Source: an uncultured Rhodospirillales bacterium
Lineage (GTDB): Bacteria > Pseudomonadota > Alphaproteobacteria > Rhodospirillales > 2-02-FULL-58-16
DNA: 10,040 nucleotides
NCBI GenBank assembly: GCA_913053795.1
Contig: CAJXGZ010000057.1
Location: forward strand, 1-10,040
Direction of reading: 5' to 3'
Shown: piece after piece, positions 1 through 5,549 of the stretch
How the letters are laid out: each line of letters starts with the position of its first letter
How positions within the stretch are numbered: the first letter of the stretch is position 1
Position numbers and translations under genes: made by a program
The notes under the pieces: model-generated
What the model was told of the DNA's origin: nothing
Seen by the model: the letters and a program-made list of their open reading frames with translations, nothing else
Databases searched by the model: none

Positions 1-322
1 CCAGCAACAAGGCCTTGTCCATGTTCTGGTTGATGGAGAACTCAAGGGTGATGGAGCCGCGCCCGTCCTGGGAGCTGCTGGACATCTCGTCCAGGCCTTC
101 CAGGCCGCGCAGCACTTCCTCCTGGCGGTTGATGATCTCGCGCTCGATCTCGGCGGGAGCCGCGCCCAGCCATGTGGTGCGCAAGCTGATGACCGGCTTT
201 TGCACGTCCGGCGTCAACTGGATGGGGATGGTCTGAAGGGCCACAAGGCCGAACATGATCACCATCAGCACCGCCGAAATGACGGCGATGGGACGATTGA
301 TGGCGACCTTGATGAGGTTCAC
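1..322 (-). CDS. RND-family efflux pump inner-membrane transporter, N-terminal part (runs off window)
   Basis: Inner-membrane proton-driven pump subunit of a tripartite efflux system. Only about 107 N-terminal residues are present. The reverse-strand translation begins MNLIKVAINRPIAVISAVLM, a short cytoplasmic stretch leading into transmembrane helix 1 (about residues 10-30). It continues with QLTPDVQKPVISLRTTWLGA and later EEVLRGLEGLDEMSSSSQDG, which match the start of the porter domain in AcrB/MexB-type (HAE1) pumps ('P-x-V-x-I-x-T-x-W-x-GA', 'G-x-x-x-M-S-S'). I chose the GTG at 322 because it gives the usual RND N-terminus. AGGA lies about 8 nt upstream, overlapping the stop of the adaptor gene, and only 9 nt separate the two genes, so they form one operon. 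Substrate cannot be told. A metal-exporting (CzcA-like) pump is less likely, but the C-terminus is not visible. Confidence 0.9.
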   Translation of the reverse strand, partial: MNLIKVAINRPIAVISAVLMVIMFGLVALQTIPIQLTPDVQKPVISLRTTWLGAAPAEIEREIINRQEEVLRGLEGLDEMSSSSQDGRGSITLEFSINQNMDKALLL

Positions 323-331
323 TTTAGCGTC

Positions 332-1432
332 CTACTTCTCGTAAACCACTTTCTGGCCCGGCCTTAAGCGTTCGTTGCCGCGTACAACCACAAGATCGCC
401 GGGTTTGACCCCGCTCAAGACCTCAAAGCGGCCGCCCACCGCTTCGCCCAACTTTACGGGGCGGATTTGAGCGGCGCCGCCCTCGACCACGTAAACCATG
501 GTCTTGCCCTTGAGGTTCAAGACGGCGTCCTTGTGGACCGAGACCACGTCGCGGCTGGCCCCGGCGGGAAGCAGCAGAGTAACGCTTTGACCGGCGGCCA
601 GATTGCCGGCGTCCTTGAAAATCGGCGTAAAGCGCACCGTGCGGGTGCGCGTCAGGGAATTTTCCTCGGGCACCACCGCGCGCACGGTCGCCTCCATCAT
701 TCGTTCCGGACCAAGGCGGAAGGCGACAGAGGCGCCGGGAACAAGCCCGGTGATATACTGAGCCGGCGCCTCGGCCTCGATCTCAAGATCGCCGTCTCCG
801 ATCAGGCTGACCACCGGACCGCCGACATTGACGTAGGACCCGACCTCGGTGTGACGCTTGGACACGACGCCGTCGTAGGGGGCGCGGACGGTGGCGTTGT
901 AGACGTCGATCTCCGCCTGCTTGAGGGTGGCCATGGCCCTGATCAAAGCGGCTTCGGCCCCGGCGGCGGCGCCTTGGGCCTTGTTCACGTCCTGGCGCTT
1001 GTCGTCAAAGCGGGCCTGGGAGAAAGCGACGGATTTCTTAAGCCTCTCCAGACGTTTCAACTCCTGGGTCCTGAGATTGATTTCGGCCTTGGCCGTCTTG
1101 ATGGCGGCTTCGGACTCCTTGACCTCGGCGGCGCGCAAGCGCTGCTCCCAGACAAGGCGGTTGTCCACCAGCTTGGCGATAACGTCGCCTTCCTTGACGC
1201 GGTCGCCCACTTCGACCCGGAACTCGCCCACCGGCCCGCGGATGCGCGCGGCGACGACGCCGGCCCGCTTCGGCGTCAGGCGGCCGATCACCGGCGCCGT
1301 CTGGCTCATGGGCTCGGTGATCACCGCGTCGACGAAGACCGGGGCTTTCTTTTCGTTGTTCCCTTGAGACGCCGCGGGCGAAACGTAGAACGCCAATAGG
1401 GCGGTAAGCAATAAACGTAAATTCGTGACCAT
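332..1432 (-). CDS. RND efflux periplasmic adaptor (membrane fusion protein, HlyD/AcrA family)
   Basis: Periplasmic adaptor that links the inner-membrane RND pump to an outer-membrane channel, 366 aa. Residues 1-22 look like a Sec signal peptide (hydrophobic LLLTALLAFYV, then SPAASQG). There is no lipobox cysteine, so it is probably not a lipoprotein. Residues about 60-92 (VVAARIRGPVGEFRVEVGDR) form the first half of the lipoyl-like domain. Residues 95-180 are a Lys/Glu/Ala-rich coiled-coil hairpin. The second lipoyl half is TVRAPYDGVVSKRHTEVGSY at 181-200. Beta-barrel and membrane-proximal domains follow, ending LRPGQKVVYEK. It is first in an operon with the RND pump (9 nt apart) and divergent from a TetR regulator, so it is probably repressed by that protein through the palindrome at 1454-1476. 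The ribosome-binding site is weak (GGGG about 10 nt upstream). Confidence 0.93.
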   Translation of the reverse strand: MVTNLRLLLTALLAFYVSPAASQGNNEKKAPVFVDAVITEPMSQTAPVIGRLTPKRAGVVAARIRGPVGEFRVEVGDRVKEGDVIAKLVDNRLVWEQRLRAAEVKESEAAIKTAKAEINLRTQELKRLERLKKSVAFSQARFDDKRQDVNKAQGAAAGAEAALIRAMATLKQAEIDVYNATVRAPYDGVVSKRHTEVGSYVNVGGPVVSLIGDGDLEIEAEAPAQYITGLVPGASVAFRLGPERMMEATVRAVVPEENSLTRTRTVRFTPIFKDAGNLAAGQSVTLLLPAGASRDVVSVHKDAVLNLKGKTMVYVVEGGAAQIRPVKLGEAVGGRFEVLSGVKPGDLVVVRGNERLRPGQKVVYEK

Positions 1433-1453
1433 GACGCCATACCCCAGAGACGG

Positions 1454-1476
1454 CTAGACTAGACCGTCCAGTCTAG
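1454..1476. promoter_or_regulatory. Probable operator for the TetR-type repressor (23-bp palindrome)
   Basis: The divergent gap holds a 23-bp inverted repeat centred on 1465, with arms CTAGACT (1454-1460) and AGTCTAG (1470-1476). The inner triplets GAC/GTC also pair, leaving only 1461/1469 mismatched. Length and position, between a TetR gene and the pump operon it faces, fit a TetR dimer site. The sequence TCTAGGGT occurs at 1472-1479 and again at 1507-1514, which may add a half-site near the regulator's start. A TACAAT at 1500-1505 could be a -10 element for the regulator, but no convincing -35 accompanies it. The binding role is inferred from symmetry and context. Confidence 0.7.
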
Positions 1477-1520
1477 GGTACTCTATAAACACTTTTGCAT
1501 ACAATATCTAGGGTGAAATT

Positions 1521-2165
1521 GTGAAACAGGCGGCGAAAACCCAGCAAAAGACGGAAAAAGCCAACGGCCAGCCCTCGCCCAAGCGCGGCGCCATCCTGGA
1601 CGCCGCCACGCGGGTTTTCCTGGGCGCCAGCTACGGCGCCGCCAGCATGGACGCCATTGCGCGGGAAGCCGGCGTCTCCAAACAAACCGTCTACAGCCAC
1701 TTCGGCGCCAAAAACGTCCTCTACGGCGCCGTCATCCACGAAAAGTGCAGCCAACTGATGGCCCCCCTCTTGACCGTCGAACATCACGGTGCGGCCCCCG
1801 AGAAAGCGCTGCTCGGGGTCGCCACGCGGTTCCTGAAGTTGATTCTGGCCGAAGGGAACATGGCCCATTACCGCGCCGTCGTCGCCGAGAGCGGCCGCTT
1901 CCCGGAGCTGGCCGAGGCCTATTACATGGCCGGGCCGAAAAAGGCGGTGGAGAATCTCGCCGGCTACCTAAGCCTCATGGACAAGAAAGGATCCCTGAAA
2001 GTCGCCGACCCCCTGGGCTCGGCCCGCCTGTTCTTCGCCATGCTGCGCGGCGACCTCTACATGCGCCGCCTGCTGCGCATGGCGCCGGAGCCCACGGACG
2101 GCGGCGTCGAAGCGGCGGCCGGTCAAGCGGTCGGGGTCTTCCTCGACGCCCACGCGCCTAAATAA
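1521..2165 (+). CDS. TetR/AcrR-family transcriptional repressor of the adjacent efflux operon
   Basis: DNA-binding regulator of 214 aa, starting at GTG 1521. A partial Shine-Dalgarno (AGGGTG) lies about 5 nt upstream. The TetR_N domain spans about residues 22-70: KRGAILDAATRVFLGASYGA is helix 1, and MDAIAREAGVSKQTVYSHFG (43-62) is the helix-turn-helix with the family's T-V-Y-x-H-F recognition helix. The first 20 residues are a basic, probably disordered tail. The C-terminal half is helical and would bind a ligand; its sequence does not identify the ligand. The gene is divergent from the RND adaptor/pump operon with a palindrome between them, the usual layout of a local, drug-induced repressor that probably also represses itself. 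It converges on gap with 8 nt between the stop codons and no clear terminator. Confidence 0.93.
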   Translation: MKQAAKTQQKTEKANGQPSPKRGAILDAATRVFLGASYGAASMDAIAREAGVSKQTVYSHFGAKNVLYGAVIHEKCSQLMAPLLTVEHHGAAPEKALLGVATRFLKLILAEGNMAHYRAVVAESGRFPELAEAYYMAGPKKAVENLAGYLSLMDKKGSLKVADPLGSARLFFAMLRGDLYMRRLLRMAPEPTDGGVEAAAGQAVGVFLDAHAPK

Positions 2166-2173
2166 CCACGATC

Positions 2174-3181
2174 TTACCCCGCCTTGTGCAGCGCCACGGC
2201 GGTGTCGAGCATGCGGTTGGAGAATCCCCACTCGTTGTCGTACCAGGTAAGGATGCGCACAAGTCCGCCTTTCATGACCCGGGTCTCGGGCAAGGCGAAG
2301 AAGGAACTCAAGGCGCAGTGATTGTAGTCCACGGACACCAGCGGCAAATCGGTGCAGCCGAGAACGCCCTTGAGGCGGCCGGCGGCGGCGGCGCGGATGG
2401 CGTCATTGATCTCCTCGATGGTGGTCTCCCGGGCGGCGTCGAAGCACAGATCGACGGCGGAAACGTTGGGGGTGGGCACGCGGATGGCGACGCCGTCCAG
2501 TTTTCCCGCCAACTCGGGCAGCACCAGCCCCACCGCCTTGGCGGCGCCGGTGCTGGCGGGGATCATGGACAGGGACGCGGCGCGCGCCCGGCCCAGATTG
2601 GCGTGAAGGGAGTCGACGGTGTTCTGGTCGCCGGTAAAGGCGTGCACCGTGGTCATGAAGCCTTTTTCGATACCCACCGCTTTGTTCAGCACATCGGCCA
2701 CCGGGGCCAGGCAGTTGGTGGTGCAAGAGGCGTTGGAGACGACGGTGTGCTCGGCGGTCAGCTTATCGTGGTTGACGCCGTAAACCACGGTCAGGTCGGC
2801 GTCCGTTCCGGGGGCTGAAATCAAAACCTTCCTGGCCCCCGCCTTGAGGTGCGCCGAGGCCTTGTCCCTTGAACTGAAAATGCCGGTGCATTCAAAGCAG
2901 ATATCGACGCCGAGCTCCTTCCACGGCAACTTCGAAGGATCGCGCTCGGCGGAGACCTTGATGGGGCCGCGGCCGACGTCCATGAAATTTTCGCCGACCG
3001 TAACGCCGCTGGCCAAGACGCCATGCACCGAGTCGTACTTCAGCAGGTGGGCGTTGGTCTCCACCGGACCCAGGTCGTTAACGCCAACCACTTCGATGTC
3101 GGTGCGGCCCGACTCGATAAGCGCCCTTAAGGTTAAACGTCCGATGCGGCCGAAGCCGTTGATTCCCACGCGAATTGGCAT
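2174..3181 (-). CDS. gap: Glyceraldehyde-3-phosphate dehydrogenase, type I
   Basis: Cytosolic glycolytic enzyme that oxidises glyceraldehyde 3-phosphate with phosphate to 1,3-bisphosphoglycerate, 335 aa (normal full length). The Rossmann motif is at residues 7-15 (INGFGRIGR), and Asp36 in VVGVNDLG is the residue expected for NAD binding. The active-site motif SNASCTTNCLAP places the catalytic Cys at 153, and the catalytic His is 180 (TTVHAFTGD). The C-terminal signature WYDNEWGFSNRMLDT is intact. The start is secure: AAGGAGG lies 5 nt upstream (3187-3193). A 45-bp palindrome begins 2 nt beyond that site and may control expression. The gene stands alone. No transketolase or phosphoglycerate kinase gene adjoins it, although these often cluster with gap in alphaproteobacteria, and it converges on the TetR gene. 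Confidence 0.97.
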   Translation of the reverse strand: MPIRVGINGFGRIGRLTLRALIESGRTDIEVVGVNDLGPVETNAHLLKYDSVHGVLASGVTVGENFMDVGRGPIKVSAERDPSKLPWKELGVDICFECTGIFSSRDKASAHLKAGARKVLISAPGTDADLTVVYGVNHDKLTAEHTVVSNASCTTNCLAPVADVLNKAVGIEKGFMTTVHAFTGDQNTVDSLHANLGRARAASLSMIPASTGAAKAVGLVLPELAGKLDGVAIRVPTPNVSAVDLCFDAARETTIEEINDAIRAAAAGRLKGVLGCTDLPLVSVDYNHCALSSFFALPETRVMKGGLVRILTWYDNEWGFSNRMLDTAVALHKAG

Positions 3182-3195
3182 TTGTTCCTCCTTAA

Positions 3196-3240
3196 TGGAT
3201 AGAACCTAACATATGGACGCCATATGTTAGATTCTATCCA
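3196..3240. promoter_or_regulatory. 45-bp near-perfect palindrome between gap and the zapA operon
   Basis: Two 21-nt arms surround a 3-nt centre (ACG, 3217-3219). The outer arm TGGATAGAA (3196-3204) pairs with TTCTATCCA (3232-3240), and the inner arm CTAACATATGG (3206-3216) pairs with CCATATGTTAG (3220-3230). Only 3205 and 3231 are unpaired. In the direction of gap it would form a stable hairpin ending 2 nt before the AAGGAGG, so it could be a 5'-UTR stem-loop. As DNA it could be an operator for a dimeric regulator. It lacks the T-run of an intrinsic terminator on either strand. I infer a control role for gap but cannot name the regulator. Confidence 0.7.
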
Positions 3241-3311
3241 CAATATTCTTGTTTTCTCGCCGAACAGTTTTTAAAGCACGCCCGTCTTCTTGGATAGCCA
3301 TTTCTCGCCGT

Positions 3312-3339
3312 TTGACTCCTTTACTGTCCAGGTCATATT
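3312..3339 (+). promoter_or_regulatory. Probable sigma-70 promoter of the zapA operon
   Basis: TTGACT (3312-3317) is followed 16 nt later by CATATT (3334-3339), or 17 nt later by ATATTC. It lies 35 nt ahead of the first gene of the cluster, the right place for its promoter. The -35 is 5 of 6 to consensus and the -10 is weaker. Upstream, TTTCTCGCCG is repeated directly at 3253-3262 and 3301-3310, and TGGATAG (3291-3297) repeats the outer arm of the palindrome at 3196. Confidence 0.45.
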
Positions 3340-3373
3340 CTGCAACATCCTTCGGAAAAAGGCGGGGGGCCTT

Positions 3374-3628
3374 ATGGCCGAAAACGACGACAACATGGAC
3401 ATGCTGAAAAACGCCAAGGCTGAACGGGCTTGGGAAAAGCTTGAAACCGCCATCGTGCGCATGGAGCAAGCTGCGAAGGCGCGCCCTCCAGCGGGCGCAT
3501 CTGAAACCGACTCCGGGGAAATAGATGAATTGCGCAAAAAGAACGCGGCCCTGAAAGAGGCCCACCAAGCCGTGTCCGCGCGCCTTGACGGCGCCATCGG
3601 CCAACTCAAAACAATCCTTGAAAGCTAG
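3374..3628 (+). CDS. Small coiled-coil protein upstream of ZapA (DUF4164-like)
   Basis: Acidic, helical protein of 84 aa starting MAENDDNMDMLKNAKAERAW. Residues 13-35 (AKAERAWEKLETAIVRMEQA) and 50-84 (DELRKKNAALKEAHQAVSAR, then the IGQLKTIL end) have heptad-like hydrophobic spacing. They suggest two short coiled coils joined by a Pro/Gly/Ser-rich linker. No signal peptide or membrane segment is present. A small coiled-coil gene of this type (DUF4164 by my recollection) often precedes zapA in alphaproteobacteria. By context it may serve division as a ZapA partner, but a biochemical role is not established from the sequence. The reading frame is open back to 3290, but I prefer ATG 3374, which follows a G-rich stretch (3361-3369) and removes a non-conserved-looking extension. 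Fifteen nucleotides separate it from zapA, so the two are probably co-transcribed. Confidence 0.75.
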   Translation: MAENDDNMDMLKNAKAERAWEKLETAIVRMEQAAKARPPAGASETDSGEIDELRKKNAALKEAHQAVSARLDGAIGQLKTILES

Positions 3629-3643
3629 GACGGCAGGCATCCC

Positions 3644-3979
3644 ATGGCGAAAGTCTCCGTCACCATCAACAGCCGCAAATATCAGATCGCCTGCGACGAC
3701 GGCCAGGAGGCGCACCTGACCCGGCTGGGCGCCTATGTGGACAAGAGAGTCAGCCAATTGGTGGCCGCCGTCGGTCAGGTGGGCGACTCGCGCCTTTTGG
3801 TGATGGCCAGCCTTTTGGTGGCCGACGAGCTCTCCGACACCTATTCGGAACTCGACGTTCTACGGGACTCAGACGCCGGCGGAACGGCGCCCATGGAGGA
3901 CGACAAGACCCTCAATGAGAGGATTAAAAATCTCGCCTTGCGCATCGAAGATATTGCGAAAGACCTGGAACAGTCCTAA
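3644..3979 (+). CDS. zapA: Cell division protein ZapA
   Basis: FtsZ-ring-associated protein that bundles FtsZ filaments at mid-cell, 111 aa. The N-terminal strands MAKVSVTINSRKYQIACDDG (1-20) and the following QEAHLTRLGAYVDKRVSQL are the typical ZapA globular head. Residues 48-75 (DSRLLVMASLLVADEL) start the dimerising helix, and the C-terminus (LNERIKNLALRIEDIAKDLE) is a coiled coil. Length matches the family. The start ATG has AGGA and GGCAGG upstream (3627-3637). The gene follows the small coiled-coil protein and precedes the 6S RNA by about 10 nt, the classical zapA-ssrS-ygfA order. Confidence 0.93.
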   Translation: MAKVSVTINSRKYQIACDDGQEAHLTRLGAYVDKRVSQLVAAVGQVGDSRLLVMASLLVADELSDTYSELDVLRDSDAGGTAPMEDDKTLNERIKNLALRIEDIAKDLEQS

Positions 3980-3989
3980 ATTCATAAAT

Positions 3990-4151
3990 GAGACGGTTGC
4001 TGCGGAGTGCGTCGGGCCACAAATTCCCTGGGGCCAATATCTTTCTACAGGGAGCTGTCCCTGCCGGACTCGTGGGTTCGGTATTACGGCGCCCACCTGC
4101 ACATACAGGCCACAGAGGACCCAAGGCCAACGGCTATTGCGGCGCCGTCTC
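3990..4151 (+). ncRNA. ssrS: 6S RNA (RNA polymerase-sigma70 regulator)
   Basis: 6S RNA mimics an open promoter and sequesters sigma70 RNA polymerase in stationary phase. It can itself template short product RNAs. The 162-nt length is typical. The two ends pair as a closing stem: 3990-4003 (GAGACGGTTGCTGC, one bulged T) with 4139-4151 (GCGGCGCCGTCTC). Inside it, CCCTGGGGCCAATATCTTTC resembles the 5' side of the Escherichia coli central bubble (CCTGAGCCGATATTT), and TTGCGGCGCCGTCTC resembles its 3' end. A GTGGG/CCCAC terminal hairpin and a small CCTG/CAGG hairpin (4096-4109) are also visible. A T-rich run (4154-4168) follows the 3' end. Position between zapA and the cyclo-ligase gene matches known loci. 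Exact ends may differ by a few bases. Confidence 0.9.
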
Positions 4152-4188
4152 AATTTCTTTTCCCATTTTCCTTGCTCTGGGGCTCCTC

Positions 4189-4755
4189 ATGACAATTGAC
4201 GCTCAAAAAACTCAACTGCGAGAGAGAGCGCGCAAAGCGCGCATGGGCGCCATGCGCGCCGGAGGGGACGAGGCCGCCCGCAAACTCAAAGCCAATTTCA
4301 CAGCGGCCATGGAGAAAATGAACTTTCCAAAGCCGGGCGCCGCCGTCGCCGGATACCAAGCCATGGGAAGCGAAATCGATCCCGAGCCGCTGTTGAGCCG
4401 TCTTCGTGAATTGGGTTACGTCCTCGGCCTGCCGGCGGCGGCGGAGCCCGGCTGTGCGCTGAAGTTCCGAGCGCCGGGCCGGGGCTTGACGCCGCTAACG
4501 CCCCGCGCCGTGCTCTGCCCGCTTTTGGCCTTTGATGAGCGCGGCGTCCGGCTGGGCCAAGGGGGCGGCCATTACGACCGGACCCTCATGGCTCTGCGCA
4601 AGGCGGGGGCTCTGCGCAAGGCGGGGGCTCTGCTTGCGGTGGGGCTGGCGTTCGACGTCCAGCGCATGGCGGAGATCCCCCGCGAAGACCATGACCAGCG
4701 CCTGGACTGGGTGATCACCGAGAAAACCGCCTACAGATGCGGAACGCAGTCATGA
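4189..4755 (+). CDS. ygfA: 5-formyltetrahydrofolate cyclo-ligase family protein, with internal deletion and repeat
   Basis: This family converts 5-formyl-THF to 5,10-methenyl-THF with ATP in the cytosol. The protein is 188 aa from ATG 4189. The N-terminal QLRERARKARMGAM matches the basic 'K-x-x-x-R' start of the family. GSEIDPEPLL (60-69) is the usual 'EIdt-x-pLi' motif. CPLLAFDERGVRLGQGGGHY (110-129) is the family signature, followed by DR, and DHDQRLDWVITE (167-178) is the usual C-terminus. Two oddities appear. Between LKFRAPG and CPLLAFD only about a dozen residues remain, where homologues have about 30 that include a conserved (F/L)GI-x-EP stretch. An 18-bp tandem duplication adds ALRKAG after the signature. 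Activity is therefore doubtful. The start is chosen because the open frame further upstream is the 6S RNA. The stop overlaps the next ATG (ATGA, 4752-4755). Confidence 0.85.
   Translation: MTIDAQKTQLRERARKARMGAMRAGGDEAARKLKANFTAAMEKMNFPKPGAAVAGYQAMGSEIDPEPLLSRLRELGYVLGLPAAAEPGCALKFRAPGRGLTPLTPRAVLCPLLAFDERGVRLGQGGGHYDRTLMALRKAGALRKAGALLAVGLAFDVQRMAEIPREDHDQRLDWVITEKTAYRCGTQS
4591..4632 (+). repeat. 18-bp tandem duplication inside the cyclo-ligase gene
   Basis: The unit GCTCTGCGCAAGGCGGGG occurs twice without a mismatch at 4591-4608 and 4609-4626, followed by a partial third copy GCTCTG (4627-4632). It stays in frame and encodes ALRKAG twice, then AL (residues 135-148). Perfect identity suggests a recent slippage event. 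Confidence 0.97.
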
Positions 4756-5542
4756 AAATTTTGTTCTGCGGCGACATTGTCGGGCGAAGCGGCCGAAAAG
4801 TCCTTCTCGGCAATCTTGAGGACTTGCGCAAACGCCTGGACCTGGACTTCATCGTCGTCAACGGCGAGAACGCCGCCCACGGTTTCGGCATTACCGAGAA
4901 AATGTGCAAGGCGTTCTACGCCGCCGGCGCCGATGCCGTCACCACCGGCAACCACGTCTGGGACCATCGCGAGATCATGAACTATATCGACGGCGACCCC
5001 CGGCTTCTCAGGCCCATGAACTACCCCAAGGGCGCGCCCGAAAGGGGCGAACCGTGGTGGTGATCCATCTTCTCGGCCGCCTGTTCATGGACCCGCTGGA
5101 CGACCCCTTCGCCGCCGTCGAAGGCGCACTCTCTAAACACCGCCTGGGCGGGAACGCCGATTGCATCATCGTCGACATGCACGCCGAGGCCACAAGCGAG
5201 AAAATGGCCATGGGCCATGTGCTGGACGGACGGGTGTCCATGGTCATCGGCACCCACAGCCATATCCCCACCGCCGACGCCCAGATTTTACCCGGCGGCT
5301 CCGCCTATCTCACCGATGTGGGCATGTGCGGCGACTACGACTCGGTCATCGGCATGCAAAAGGGGGAGGCCACGTCCCGCTTCACCCGCAAAATCCGGAG
5401 CGGGCGGCTGGAGCCGGCGGAAGGCGAGGCGACGCTGTGCGCCGTCTACGTGGAGGTTGACGACAAAACCGGCCTGGCCCGCCACATTGCGCCCCTGCGC
5501 CTGGGCGGACGGCTTTCTTCCTGCTGGCCGCTCGAAAAGTAG
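4752..5542 (+). pseudogene. ymdB: YmdB-family metallophosphoesterase (2',3'-cyclic phosphodiesterase type), split by an internal deletion/frameshift
   Basis: Family members are cytosolic dinuclear-metal phosphodiesterases; Bacillus subtilis YmdB is the known example. The first part (4752-5063, 103 aa) starts MKILFCGDIVGRSGRK and carries Asp8, Glu39, Asn40 (VNGENAAHG) and Asn67-His68 (TGNHVWDH), the same numbering as B. subtilis. It stops at TGA 5061 after KGAPERGEPWW. The rest continues in another frame from about 5054: VVVIHLLGRLFMDPLDDPF, VDMHAEATSEK and IGTHSHIPTAD, which hold the remaining metal-ligand histidines, ending at TAG 5540. Homologues have about 10 residues between 'GTPG-x-G' and the VVVI-like strand. 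Here only 5 nt remain, so about 25 nt are missing. No other stop or gap is seen. Either the gene is recently broken or it is made as two pieces by restart at GTG 5054-5062 behind AAAGGGG. The ATG overlaps the cyclo-ligase stop, so they are coupled. Confidence 0.8.
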
Positions 5543-5549
5543 GCGGGCC

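Noticed and set aside
467..1399. Long plus-strand open frame (310 codons) antisense to the adaptor gene
   Set aside because: It is a GC-rich shadow of the adaptor. Its translation is low-complexity Gly/Asp/His/Arg with no recognisable domain, and the minus-strand gene is clearly real.
2186..2818. Plus-strand open frame of 210 codons within gap
   Set aside because: It is antisense to a fully conserved GAPDH gene, with Gly/Val-rich translation and no domain.
3988..4188. N-terminal extension of the cyclo-ligase by 67 residues
   Set aside because: This stretch is the 6S RNA. The cyclo-ligase homology begins at ATG 4189.
4227..4242. GC-rich GCGCGC-AAA-GCGCGC inverted repeat in the cyclo-ligase gene
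   Set aside because: It encodes the ordinary RARKAR stretch in a GC-rich gene, so codon use explains it.
5217..5549. N-terminal extension of the deacetylase by 111 residues
   Set aside because: It overlaps the conserved C-terminal part of ymdB in another frame and is Pro/Arg/Ala-rich. The HDAC family starts near ATG 5550.
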